A DNA stretch of 64,000 nt from Labilithrix sp. (GTDB lineage Bacteria > Myxococcota_A > Polyangia > Polyangiales > Polyangiaceae). Where the stretch lies: the NCBI GenBank assembly GCA_019637155.1, contig JAHBWE010000008.1:310001-374000 (forward strand), given 5' to 3'. Position 1 is the stretch's first letter; every line of letters starts with the position of its first letter. The translations under genes were made by a program, and so were the position numbers. Of the stretch, positions 9,799-18,060 are shown piece after piece. The notes beneath the pieces were generated by a model. It was not told the DNA's origin. It worked only from the letters and a program-made list of their open reading frames with translations, and did no database searches.

Positions 9799-10824
9799 AT
9801 GCACGTTTTCGGCAACAGATACGCAATTTTTGGTGGGTTCGTTCTCGTCGCCCTCGCCGCGTGCGGCGACGGCGCGGCGGCGGGCGCGGGCGCGACGGAC
9901 ATGGCGGAGGGGGCGGTGACGTCGCCGTCGTTCGCCGCGGGCGTGTGCGTCTCCGTCGGTACGAAAGGGGGCCTTTCGCACCGCACGTTCTCGCATCCCT
10001 CGGGGCCGCCGTCCGCGCCGTCGTGCTCGGCGTCGGCGGTGTACGGGGGCGGGGCGAGCGCGGTGACGGCGTCGCTGCTCGGACGCACGGCGGTCGTGCG
10101 CATCGCCGACACGGGCGCGCTCGGGAAGGCCGGCGGGACGCTGGCGGAGGAGCTCGTCGACGCGAAGGTGACGGGGCTGCTCTCGGCGTCGGTGGCGTCG
10201 TCGTCGGTGAAGGGAGCTCAAGGCAAGACGCTCGCGCGCTCGGAGATCGCGGACGTCCGACTCGGCGTGGCGGGGCTCACGCTGACGGCGAAGGCGCTCA
10301 CGACGAACGCACGCGCGACGTGCCGAAACGGCGTCGCGACGCTCGACGGCGACGTGGAGATCGCGGACCTCGCGATCGACGGAGTCCGCGTCGACATCGA
10401 CGGCCAGCCGAACCAGACGATCGACGTGCGCGGCCTGCTGAAGATCGTCATCAACGAGCGCCGCACCGACGCGACGGGCATCACGGTCAGCGCGCTCCAC
10501 GTGAAGGTGCTCTCGCTCCTCGAAGCCGCCGACGTCACGATCGCGACCGCCACCGCGACCATCACCTGCCCATGCGACGATCCGCCGAGCAGCAGCAGTA
10601 GCAGCAGTAGCAGTAGCAGCAGTGGCGGAAATGGCCCGCCGGGCGACGATTGCGAGGAGCCCGAGCCGCCGCCGCCGCCTCCGCCTCCGCCTCCTCCGCC
10701 TCCGGCCGACGACGATTGCGAGGAGCCCGAGCCGCCGCCTCCGGGCCCGGGCGATCGCTGCGACGAGCAACACCCGTGCGGCGCGGGTTTCATCTGCGCC
10801 ACCGCCGATCTCGTCGTCCGCTGA
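9799..10824 (+). CDS. Choice-of-anchor P-like lipoprotein with Ser and Pro stalk
   Basis: A GGAGG ribosome site precedes the ATG of this 341-residue protein. The signal peptide ends in the lipobox ALAAC. The body (about residues 50-250) is beta-rich with IVINERRTDATGITVSALHV and TIATATATITC, resembling the choice-of-anchor P family (recognised from memory, moderate). It then carries twelve consecutive Ser, a Gly spacer, two copies of DDCEEPEPPPP with a run of Pro, and a final Cys-containing segment (EQHPCGAGFICA). The stalk is encoded by AGC/AGT and CCG/CCT repeats prone to length change. Probably a surface protein held away from the outer membrane. Confidence 0.82.
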   Translation: MHVFGNRYAIFGGFVLVALAACGDGAAAGAGATDMAEGAVTSPSFAAGVCVSVGTKGGLSHRTFSHPSGPPSAPSCSASAVYGGGASAVTASLLGRTAVVRIADTGALGKAGGTLAEELVDAKVTGLLSASVASSSVKGAQGKTLARSEIADVRLGVAGLTLTAKALTTNARATCRNGVATLDGDVEIADLAIDGVRVDIDGQPNQTIDVRGLLKIVINERRTDATGITVSALHVKVLSLLEAADVTIATATATITCPCDDPPSSSSSSSSSSSSGGNGPPGDDCEEPEPPPPPPPPPPPPPADDDCEEPEPPPPGPGDRCDEQHPCGAGFICATADLVVR

Positions 10825-11248
10825 CAGCACGCCCCCCCGCGAGCGCGGTGCGACCGACCGCGCTTCGCAGGCCACACGACGCCGACACGCGCTCGCAACC
10901 CTGCGCCGCACGCTGCGACGAGGCCCTCAGACTTGGCTTGTCTTAGCCTTCGTTGCCCCCTTCGTGTCCCGCTCCGTCGCAATCGAGAGCGCGCGAGAAC
11001 ACCCGCACCACCACGAGAGCTCGACGTCACGCAAACCGAAGACGCCATCGCGCGGGACCGGAGACGCCATCGCGCGGGACGTCGGGTGCACCGCAGCGGC
11101 TCGCGGAAATCCGAGCACGGGCGCGATGGCGAGCGCGCGGGACGCGCGGTATCGGGAACGCGGGGTCCCGAGGTGCCCAAGCTTCCGCGCGTCGTCGAAT
11201 CGTGCTCGATGCTTCGGGTCGCCGCGAAGAGCGCGTACGCTCGCACGC
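10825..11248. other. Intergenic stretch with a short direct repeat
   Basis: About 420 bases with no convincing gene on either strand; the open frames that cross it are Arg-rich shadows. The 18-base sequence GACGCCATCGCGCGGGAC occurs twice, at 11041-11058 and 11063-11080, and a weaker third version is near 11130. No terminator-like hairpin with a T-tract was seen. The promoter of the YndJ-like gene must lie in the right part. Confidence 0.45.
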
Positions 11249-12343
11249 GTGACGGTGGCGCGGGTTCTTCGGCTCACAGCGTTTGGCGGCATCGTGCTCG
11301 TCGCCATCGTGGCGCCGCGGACGGCAACGATGCCCGCGCTCATCCTGATGCTCGCATCCGGCGTCGCAGTCCCGCTCGGCCTCGCCCTCACGCTCACGCG
11401 TCGAAGCAACGCCGCCGCCGACCCGCTCGAGCGCAGGACGCTCGCGCGTCGGAGCGACGACGCCGCCGACCCGCTCGAGCGCAGGACGCTCGCGCGTCGG
11501 AGCGACGACGCCGCCGACGGCCCGCTCGGGCGCGGGGTGCTTGCACGCGTGGCGTTGCGTGGGGCGTCGGGGCTTCGTGTCGTTGCGCCGGTTGGGGCGG
11601 TGGGAGGTGTGCTTGGATGGCTGGCGGCGCCCGGCTCCGGCCTCGCGATCGCCGGGGCTGCCGCGTACGCGCTCGTCTGCGTGGCGGCGGGAGTGCTCGG
11701 GCTCGCGCGCGTGTTGCCCGACCTTCGTGCGCGCGCGGTGCCGGAGCTCGCGATCGATGTCGGGCTCCTCTTCCTCCCCGCGGCGGCGGTGTGGCTCCTC
11801 GCGGCGCGCGCGGGGGTGCCGCTCGCCGGGTTCCACGAGCCCGTCGTCACCTTCACCGCCGCCCACTTCCACTTCGCGGGCTTCGCGGCGCCGACGATCC
11901 TCGGGCACGTCGGACACCTCGTCGAGGAGAGACCGCGCGCGCTCTACCGCGTCGCGACCGTCGCCGTGTGCGCCGGCGTCCCCCTCACCGCGATCGGCAT
12001 CGCGACGAACCATACCGTGGAGCAGATCGCCGCCGTCACCGTCGCGCTCGGGATGCTCGCCGCCGCGATCGTGCTCGTCGGCTTCGCCGCGCGCCGCGCG
12101 GAGGCGCCGCTCGCGAAGGTGCTCTTCGTCGTGTCGGGCACCACCCTCCTCCTCACGATGACGCTCGCGGCGTGCTTCGCGCTCACCTCCTCGGCGGGGC
12201 GCGGCTCGTCGCTGCAAGGGATCGTCCCGCTGCAGACGATGATCGACTACCACGGCGGCGCGAACGCGATCGGGTTCGCGCTGAGCGGCCTGTGCGCGCT
12301 CACTCTGCAGCGCCTCCGCGCGCGCGCGACCGCCGTGCCCTGA
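11249..12343 (+). CDS. YndJ-like multi-span membrane protein
   Basis: The 364-residue product starts at a GTG before the first hydrophobic segment. It has about nine to ten membrane spans. Two motifs recall the YndJ family: FHEPVVTFTAAHFHFAGFA, with clustered His, and MIDYHGGANAIGFALSGL near the C-terminus. The His-rich motif on a membrane face hints at metal or redox binding, but the function of YndJ is not known. Between the second and third spans is a cytosolic loop made of three 16-17-residue repeats (RSDDAADPLERRTLAR), encoded by a 48-bp tandem DNA repeat and absent from what I know of the family. The 3' end overlaps the convergent hypothetical gene by 44 bp. Confidence 0.8.
   Translation: MTVARVLRLTAFGGIVLVAIVAPRTATMPALILMLASGVAVPLGLALTLTRRSNAAADPLERRTLARRSDDAADPLERRTLARRSDDAADGPLGRGVLARVALRGASGLRVVAPVGAVGGVLGWLAAPGSGLAIAGAAAYALVCVAAGVLGLARVLPDLRARAVPELAIDVGLLFLPAAAVWLLAARAGVPLAGFHEPVVTFTAAHFHFAGFAAPTILGHVGHLVEERPRALYRVATVAVCAGVPLTAIGIATNHTVEQIAAVTVALGMLAAAIVLVGFAARRAEAPLAKVLFVVSGTTLLLTMTLAACFALTSSAGRGSSLQGIVPLQTMIDYHGGANAIGFALSGLCALTLQRLRARATAVP
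11402..11550 (+). repeat. 48-bp in-frame tandem repeat, three units
   Basis: Units start at 11402, 11450 and 11498. The first two differ at only a few positions; the third is diverged and longer. Each encodes 16-17 residues of type RSDDAADPLERRTLAR, so copy number can change without breaking the frame of the YndJ-like gene. Confidence 0.85.
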
Positions 12344-12716
12344 CTCCGAGCAAGCCGAAGCACGCGGCGGCGAAGAACAAGCCGGCCACGGCGGAGGTCT
12401 CGAGCTCTCCTCCGATGGCCGCCGCGCTGCACGAGGAGCTGCCCTCGTTCGATGCGGTCGATGCGGTCGATGCCGTCGATGCGGTCGATGCGGTCGGCGC
12501 GGACGGCGAATCGCAGAGCTGCGTCCGCGAGAGCTGCGTCATCTCCTCGAGCGCTTGCGGTCCGTAGACGCAAAGCTCCCCGCCGGCGAGGGTGCAGAAG
12601 CTCTCGGCAGGACAGCTCGTCAGGATCGTGGGCGCCGCCCCCGTCCCGCACTGCGCGCCCTGACTCTTGAGCACGTCCAGCGTGACGTCGGGGTGGTTGG
12701 TCAGTATCTCGGGCAT
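12300..12716 (-). CDS. Short Cys-containing protein with MYXO-CTERM-like tail
   Basis: The 138-residue reading runs from an internal ATG; the frame is open to 12827 but gains no signal peptide. It contains CPAESFCTLAGGELCVYG, an (Ala-Ser-Thr)5 linker coded by a 9-bp repeat, then Ser-Cys-Ser, a hydrophobic segment (SAVAGLFFAAACFGLLGV) and an Arg-rich end. The Cys, membrane span, basic order is that of the MYXO-CTERM sorting tail known in myxobacteria. A sorting tail normally needs an N-terminal signal peptide, and none is present, so this may be the 3' remnant of a larger secreted-protein gene. The third-position GC pattern and Cys content support real coding. Confidence 0.55.
   Translation of the reverse strand: MPEILTNHPDVTLDVLKSQGAQCGTGAAPTILTSCPAESFCTLAGGELCVYGPQALEEMTQLSRTQLCDSPSAPTASTASTASTASTASNEGSSSCSAAAIGGELETSAVAGLFFAAACFGLLGVRARRSRARGGAAE
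12451..12495 (-). repeat. 9-bp tandem repeat, five units
   Basis: Five units of GATGCGGTC (one reads GATGCCGTC) lie head to tail. On the minus strand they encode the Ala-Ser-Thr linker of the MYXO-CTERM-like protein. The unit is a multiple of three, so slippage would only change linker length. Confidence 0.85.
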
Positions 12717-12852
12717 GCCCGAGCGCGATGCATGGAGCGCTCCCGCCTCCACGCGCGCGATCTCGGCGAACGCGCGCCTGCTGCCCGGCGGACCGCGCAA
12801 CGCTCCACCGTGCGGTGCACACGGCACCTCGGCCGTAGCGCGTGAACGGAGA

Positions 12853-12871
12853 GCTACGCGCGCCGCGTAGC
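12853..12871 (-). terminator. Hairpin downstream of the desaturase gene
   Basis: A perfect 7-bp stem, GCTACGC/GCGTAGC, with a 5-nt loop lies 11 nt beyond the stop of the desaturase gene. No T-run follows, so intrinsic termination is plausible but unproven. Confidence 0.35.
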
Positions 12872-12881
12872 CTCTGCGCGA

Positions 12882-13787
12882 TCACTCTGCAGCAGCTTCG
12901 ATCGTCGCGACCGACGCCGGCACCGGAGACGGCGCCGGAGCGACGGGGCGCACCGGGATGCGGCGGCCCTCTTCGAGCTTGCCCTCGAGGACCTTCTGCG
13001 GCGGCAGCTGGAGGTCCCACACGAGGCCGACCCAGCTCATCGCCTTGAGCACGTAGAAGGTGAGATCGATCTCCCACCAGAAGAAGCCCTGACGCACCGA
13101 GCGCTGGTAGTAGTGGTGGTTGTTGTGCCAGCCCTCGCCCATCGTGACGAGCGCGAGCGCGAGGCTGTTCTTGCTGTCGTCCGTCGTCGCGTAGCGGCGG
13201 CGACCCCACCAGTGCGCGAGCGAGTTGATCGCGAAGGTGCCGTGCCAGAGGAGCACCGTCGAGACGAGGAACGCCCAGACGAGCCCGTACCAGCCGGCGA
13301 TGAAGAAGCTCGCGAACCCCATCATCACCCCCGGGACGAGGTGGTACTTGTTGAGCCAGCGGAGCTCGGGGTAGCGCATCAGATCGGGGATGTTCTTCTC
13401 GAGCGTGTCCTCGGTCTCGGTCGAGAGGATCCAGCCGACGTGCGACCACCAGAAGCCGTCCTCGCGGAACGAGTGCGGATCGAGCTTCGTGTCGGAGTGC
13501 TTGTGATGGTCGCGGTGATGCGCCGCCCACCAGAGCGCGCCCTTCTGGAGCGACATCTGCGCGAGGAACGCGAGACAGAACTGGAACCAGCGGCTCGTCC
13601 GGTACGTGCGGTGCGAGAAGTAGCGGTGGTAGCCGCCCGTCACCCCGAACATCCGGATGTAATAGAAGGCGAGGGCGAGCCCGAGGCCCTTCCAGGACCA
13701 GCCGAGCATCGCCACACCCACCACGGCGGCCACGTGCACCCCGAAGAACGGCGCGCTCACCAGCCAGCCGTAGTCCCGCTTGTTCAT
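12882..13787 (-). CDS. Acyl-CoA (delta-9 type) fatty acid desaturase
   Basis: This is a 301-residue integral-membrane di-iron desaturase. The three His boxes are HRYFSH near residue 54, HRDHHKH near residue 90, and HNNHHYY near residue 222, each flanked by hydrophobic segments. This pattern is that of acyl-CoA/acyl-lipid delta-9 desaturases that put a cis double bond in saturated acyl chains, here for membrane fluidity. A Pro/Ala-rich C-terminal extension of about 25 residues follows the fold. It sits alone between convergent and same-strand neighbours, so it is probably a single transcript. An electron donor (ferredoxin or cytochrome b5-like) is not encoded nearby. Confidence 0.93.
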   Translation of the reverse strand: MNKRDYGWLVSAPFFGVHVAAVVGVAMLGWSWKGLGLALAFYYIRMFGVTGGYHRYFSHRTYRTSRWFQFCLAFLAQMSLQKGALWWAAHHRDHHKHSDTKLDPHSFREDGFWWSHVGWILSTETEDTLEKNIPDLMRYPELRWLNKYHLVPGVMMGFASFFIAGWYGLVWAFLVSTVLLWHGTFAINSLAHWWGRRRYATTDDSKNSLALALVTMGEGWHNNHHYYQRSVRQGFFWWEIDLTFYVLKAMSWVGLVWDLQLPPQKVLEGKLEEGRRIPVRPVAPAPSPVPASVATIEAAAE

Positions 13788-13857
13788 GAATTTACCTTAC
13801 GGAATGCCGCGTCAGGAATTGGTCACGAGACCGCCACAACTCTTTCATTTCCTGCGC

Positions 13858-15099
13858 TTACGGGTCGTTCATCCGGTCGATCTTCCGCAGCTCCGGGAAC
13901 ATGAGGGCCCACGCGAGGACGACGAGGCAGGTCCCGATCCCGCCGATCATGACCGCGAGCTCGGGCCCCAGCCACTCCGCGGTCACGCCCGACTCGAACT
14001 CGCCGAGGTCGTTCGACGCGCCGATGAACACCATGTTCACCGCGCTCACGCGCCCGCGCATCGCGTCCGGGGTGCGGAGCTGGATGAGGGTCGATCGTAC
14101 GACGACGCTGACCATGTCCGCCGCGCCGAGGAACGCGAGCGCGCCGAGCGAGAGGAAGAAGCTCCGCGAGCGCCCGAACACGATCGTCGCGACGCCGAAG
14201 AGGAAGACGCAGACGAACATCGTGACGCCGGCGCGACGGCGGAGCGGGAAGAACGCGAGCGTGAACGCCGTCAGCGCGGCGCCGACGGCGGGCGCGCTCC
14301 GGAGCACGCCGAGGCCCCACGGACCGGTGTGGAGGAAGTCGCGCGCGAAGATGGGGAGGAGCGCGACCGCGCCGCCGAGCAGCACCGCGAAGAGGTCGAG
14401 CGAGATCGACCCGAGGATCGGCTTGTCGGACCAGACGTAGCGGATGCCGGCGAAGAGCTCCGCGAGCGTCGCGCGCCCGGTCGGCCGCTCCGCGCGATCG
14501 GTCGCGCGATGCCCGATCCCGACCACCGCGAGGACCGCGACGAGCGCGACGCACGCGCAGACGGTGTAGACGATACTCGGCCTGCCGGTGGCGGCGTAGA
14601 GGACGCCGCCGATCGACGGGCCCGCGATCATCGCGAGCTGCCACGACGAGGACCCGAGCGCGACCGCGCGCTCGAGGAGCGACTTGTCGACGAGGCTCGG
14701 CATGAGCGCCTGCCCCGCGGGGCCGCTGAACGCGCGGATGACGCCGATGACGACGAGCACGCCGTAGATCGGCAGGAGGTTCCGCTGGCCGCTGTGCGCG
14801 AGGAGCGCGAGCGCGGCGGCGCACGACGTGAGCCCGACGTTGCAGCAAATGAGGATGACGCGCCGGTCGGCGCGATCGGCGAGCTGACCGCCGGCGAGGG
14901 CGAGGAGGAAGTTGGGGAGGAAGATCGCGAGGCCGGAGAGGCCGAGCGCGAGGGGCTGGCCCGAGATCTCGAGGACCTGCCACCCGACCGCGACGCTCAG
15001 CATCTGCGCCGCGACGATGAGCGCGAGGCGCGCGACGAGGTAGAGGGTGTAGCGTCGGTTCGCGAGGAGCGCGGCGACGCCCGTGGGGGCTACGGCCAA
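13858..15099 (-). CDS. MFS transporter, enterobactin-exporter-like
   Basis: The 413-residue carrier has about twelve membrane spans. The loop motif between spans 2 and 3 reads GGQLADRADRRVILI, the classic MFS signature. Overall pattern and length match the EntS/MFS_3 type exporters, but the substrate cannot be read from sequence. It lies between the desaturase gene (70-nt gap) and the zincin-like lipoprotein gene (12-nt gap, same strand), so it may share a transcript with the latter. Confidence 0.88.
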   Translation of the reverse strand: MAVAPTGVAALLANRRYTLYLVARLALIVAAQMLSVAVGWQVLEISGQPLALGLSGLAIFLPNFLLALAGGQLADRADRRVILICCNVGLTSCAAALALLAHSGQRNLLPIYGVLVVIGVIRAFSGPAGQALMPSLVDKSLLERAVALGSSSWQLAMIAGPSIGGVLYAATGRPSIVYTVCACVALVAVLAVVGIGHRATDRAERPTGRATLAELFAGIRYVWSDKPILGSISLDLFAVLLGGAVALLPIFARDFLHTGPWGLGVLRSAPAVGAALTAFTLAFFPLRRRAGVTMFVCVFLFGVATIVFGRSRSFFLSLGALAFLGAADMVSVVVRSTLIQLRTPDAMRGRVSAVNMVFIGASNDLGEFESGVTAEWLGPELAVMIGGIGTCLVVLAWALMFPELRKIDRMNDP

Positions 15100-15111
15100 G
15101 GAGCGCCCCTT

Positions 15112-16143
15112 CTACGGGCACGCCGGGACGGCATCAATGCCGGAGAAGAACTCGTCGCGCATCAGCTCCCAGGCGCGTCGATTCCGCTCCTGCCCCGTGC
15201 ACTTGAACGGCTTCTCCTCCGGCGTGAGGCGGCGCAGGCGCGCGCGCTGATCGCGGTAGTAGCGGAGCGCGAGCTCGGCCGCGTACTCGCGCACGTCGTT
15301 GCCGGGCTGGAACGAGTAGTACGTGCCGCCGCGGACCATCGTGCCGTTCGGCGTGAACGGCCCGAGGCACGCCGTCGTCGCGCCGCATTGCCTCACGATG
15401 TCCTTGTAGATGCCGCCGAGCACGGGGAGCGACCACGGCGAGCCCTCGGGCGAGAGGTGCGTGTAGTCGTTGAGGTGGAAGAGCTCGTGGAACAAGGTCT
15501 CGCGCACGGCGTCCGCGGACGTGTGGAGCGAGCCGTTGAGGTTCCACGCCACCGTCCAGTCCGACGCGTACGCGCTCGGCGATCGCCCGTTCACCGAGCG
15601 CATGAAGCGCAGCGTGATCGGCTTCACGCGATACCGCTTCGACGCGCTCACGATCCCCGCGTCGGCGCCGTAGCGCGCGAGCTCGTCGAAGAACTGATCG
15701 AAGTCGCGCATCGCGCCGGCGATCCACTCGAGGTGCTTGCGGTCTGCATGGATCGGCACGGCCGGCTCGATCTTGATCATCCCGCGGTAGCCGCCGTCGA
15801 TCGTGTGCGCGGGCTCGACGCCGGCGATGACCTTCCACTTCACCCAGAGCTCGTGCGCGACGCTCGCCGCCTTCGTGTCCGGCGCGTACCGCTTGTCGAA
15901 GAAGCAGCGGATGCGCGCCTCCGCGCCCATGCTCGTCGGACACGCCGATGACTCGACGCCGAGGACAGGGAGGATCTGATCGACCCCGCGCTCCGGCTCG
16001 GGATCGGGCTCGGGTGCTCCGGCCTCCTCGACCGCCACGACCACCGGTGCCGCCGACGCCGACGCGGCGGGCGGCGCCGGCGCGGTCGAGCGTTGCGAGG
16101 AGCACCCCGCGACGAGGACGACGACGCAGCCAAGAGCACGCAC
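15112..16143 (-). CDS. Zincin-like putative metallopeptidase lipoprotein
   Basis: This 343-residue protein starts at GTG 16143, with GTG 16149 two codons earlier also possible. The signal peptide ends in the lipobox VAGC. An Ala/Pro/Glu-rich linker leads to a domain with ETLFHELFHLND, an HExxH zinc motif with a further acidic residue close by, typical of zincins. The rest is Tyr- and Trp-rich with paired Cys (RQCGATTACLG). No exact peptidase family was recognised. It is divergent from the protease gene at 16222, with a gap of about 80 nt that should hold both promoters. Confidence 0.78.
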   Translation of the reverse strand: MRALGCVVVLVAGCSSQRSTAPAPPAASASAAPVVVAVEEAGAPEPDPEPERGVDQILPVLGVESSACPTSMGAEARIRCFFDKRYAPDTKAASVAHELWVKWKVIAGVEPAHTIDGGYRGMIKIEPAVPIHADRKHLEWIAGAMRDFDQFFDELARYGADAGIVSASKRYRVKPITLRFMRSVNGRSPSAYASDWTVAWNLNGSLHTSADAVRETLFHELFHLNDYTHLSPEGSPWSLPVLGGIYKDIVRQCGATTACLGPFTPNGTMVRGGTYYSFQPGNDVREYAAELALRYYRDQRARLRRLTPEEKPFKCTGQERNRRAWELMRDEFFSGIDAVPACP

Positions 16144-16221
16144 CGACACGGATCTTAGCCGATGGGTCGGGGGCACAAAAAGTCCGCAACCGCCCGCGGG
16201 TGTGGCCGACACGCGGCCACC

Positions 16222-17526
16222 ATGTTCGCTCGTCCCCGCATCGCCGCCTTCCTGTTCTCCCTCCTCGCCACGACCGGCTGTTCCCTGCTCGGACCGGCAG
16301 AGGTCGCGACCGCCGCGTCCGCGGAGTGGGGTCCCGGCACGAGCGATCTCCGCAAGGTGACCGCGCTCGTCCGCGTGACGCCGCCGGCGCGGCTGAAGGC
16401 GGCGTTCGAGACGGTCGCGGCGCGCACGGACGATCCCGACTACGCGGACTTCCTCCGCATGCACGCGGGCGGCGGCTTCGGGAGCGGCTTCCTCATGGTC
16501 CATCACTCGGCCGCGGGCTCGGCGGCGTTCGTCGTCACGAACCGGCACGTGATCGCGGAGTCGGAGGAGGCCGAGGTCTCCTTCGCCGACGGCACGACGT
16601 ACAAGGGATGCGACGTCGTCTACGCGAGCTCCAAGTACGATCTCGCCGTCGTCGCGCTCCCCGACTCCGCGCTCCGCGCGCTCGGCCCCGGCCTCCGCCC
16701 CGCGCCGCGTCCCGCGAGCGATCGCCTCGGCGTCGTCGCCACCGGCTATCCCGGCGTCGCCGGTCGCCCCAGCTTCCAGGTCACCGACGGCAAGGTGTCG
16801 AACGCGACGTTCTCGCTCCCCGAGCTCGGGCTCGAAGAGACGTTCGTGCAGCACACCGCGCCGATCGATCCCGGCTCGAGCGGCGGACCGCTCACCGACG
16901 AGAGCGGCGCGCTCGTCGGCGTCAACGTGATGCTGATGCGCCAGCGCTCGTCGATGTTCTTCGCGGTGCCGGCCGCCGCCGTCGTCGAGACGGTGCGTCA
17001 CGCGCACGAGCTCGCGGTGAAGACGCGATCGCCGGAGTGGATGACGGCGGAGCTCGACAAGTCGTGCTCGTCGCTCGCGGCGGAACTCGGCAGCACGACG
17101 AAGTCGGAGCGCCTCCTCTCCTTCGTGTCGAACGCGGTCGTCGCGGACCGCGGCATCGAGAGCTACTCGCTCCTCCTCCGCACGCCGCTCGGCTCGAACA
17201 TCCGGCAGCAGTTCTTCCGCGATCCGATGGACGCGATGCGCCGGAGCGTGATCATCCGGCTCGGCGTTCAGTCGTCGATCGCCGGCGGCGCGACGGGCAC
17301 GTGCGCGCCGCTCCACCCGAGCGATGCCGCGACGATCGCGGACGGCAAGCCGGTCCGCCGCGCGATCGCGACGAGCAGCGGCCGCGGCGTCGAGGTGGTC
17401 TGGACCTTCGAGCACGGCGCGTGGCGCATCGCGGGCGGCGACTTCCACGAGCCCACCGTCGCGGCGGCCGAGCCGGCCCGTCCCGCGAAGCTCGCGAAGC
17501 ACCAGGGCGCGAAGGTGAAGCCGTGA
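16222..17526 (+). CDS. Trypsin-like serine protease lipoprotein
   Basis: The 434-residue precursor starts from the ATG before a signal peptide with lipobox TTGC. The chymotrypsin-fold triad is visible: His in VVTNRHVI, Asp in SKYDLAVV, and Ser in DPGSSGGPL. About 200 residues follow the protease domain, ending in a small NTF2-like or beta region (VVWTFEHGAWRIAGGDFHEP). There is no PDZ domain, so this is not a typical DegP. The stop overlaps the GTG of the next gene (GTGA), implying coupling with a TonB-like protein. Probable role is envelope proteolysis or signalling. Confidence 0.88.
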   Translation: MFARPRIAAFLFSLLATTGCSLLGPAEVATAASAEWGPGTSDLRKVTALVRVTPPARLKAAFETVAARTDDPDYADFLRMHAGGGFGSGFLMVHHSAAGSAAFVVTNRHVIAESEEAEVSFADGTTYKGCDVVYASSKYDLAVVALPDSALRALGPGLRPAPRPASDRLGVVATGYPGVAGRPSFQVTDGKVSNATFSLPELGLEETFVQHTAPIDPGSSGGPLTDESGALVGVNVMLMRQRSSMFFAVPAAAVVETVRHAHELAVKTRSPEWMTAELDKSCSSLAAELGSTTKSERLLSFVSNAVVADRGIESYSLLLRTPLGSNIRQQFFRDPMDAMRRSVIIRLGVQSSIAGGATGTCAPLHPSDAATIADGKPVRRAIATSSGRGVEVVWTFEHGAWRIAGGDFHEPTVAAAEPARPAKLAKHQGAKVKP

Positions 17527-18059
17527 TCGCGCGCGACGTCGCCACCGGCTACATCGGCGTGCTCGTCGTGGCCGCGCTGAGCCTCGGACCGAGCTTCATC
17601 ACGCACACGGCCGCCGCCAAGATGAGAGCACGCCCGCGCGCATCGACGCCCGCGCCGATCGAGCTCCCGATGCACGCGCACGTCGCCGGCATCTCCGTGC
17701 CGGAGCCCGAGCCCGCGCCCGCGCCCGAGCCCGAGCCCGCGGAGCCGGTCGCGAAGCCGAAGCCGCCGCCTCCTCCCAAGAAGAAGGACGAGCTCGCGGA
17801 GCGCGAGGCGAACCTCTTGCTGCTCCGCGCCGCCGTCGCGGCGAAGCGCGAAGAGATCGGCGTGTGCCGCCGACCCGGCGGTCCGGAGGGCCGCGGCGAG
17901 GCACAGCTCGCGATCGGCGCCGACGGCTCGATCGAGGTCGCGCTCTCCGCGCCGTACGCGAGCACCGCCGTCGGCGCGTGCATCGCGCGCCGCCTCGGCT
18001 CGGCGGCGATCCCCTTCACCGGCACCCCGGTCGTCCTCCGCGTCGCGTTCGAGCTGTGA
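17523..18059 (+). CDS. TonB-like/AgmX-style envelope protein
   Basis: The 178-residue product starts at a GTG that overlaps the protease stop. One N-terminal membrane segment (TGYIGVLVVAALSLGP) is followed by a Pro-Glu repeat region (PEPEPAPAPEPEP), a Lys/Pro stretch, a short coiled coil, and a globular end with two Cys (GVCRRPG, GACIARRL). The order of membrane anchor, Pro-rich spacer and small beta domain is that of TonB energy transducers and AgmX-like myxobacterial proteins. The C-terminal domain is not a clear TonB_C match. Its coupling to the protease suggests a joint envelope role. Confidence 0.72.
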   Translation: MIARDVATGYIGVLVVAALSLGPSFITHTAAAKMRARPRASTPAPIELPMHAHVAGISVPEPEPAPAPEPEPAEPVAKPKPPPPPKKKDELAEREANLLLLRAAVAAKREEIGVCRRPGGPEGRGEAQLAIGADGSIEVALSAPYASTAVGACIARRLGSAAIPFTGTPVVLRVAFEL

Positions 18060-18060
18060 G

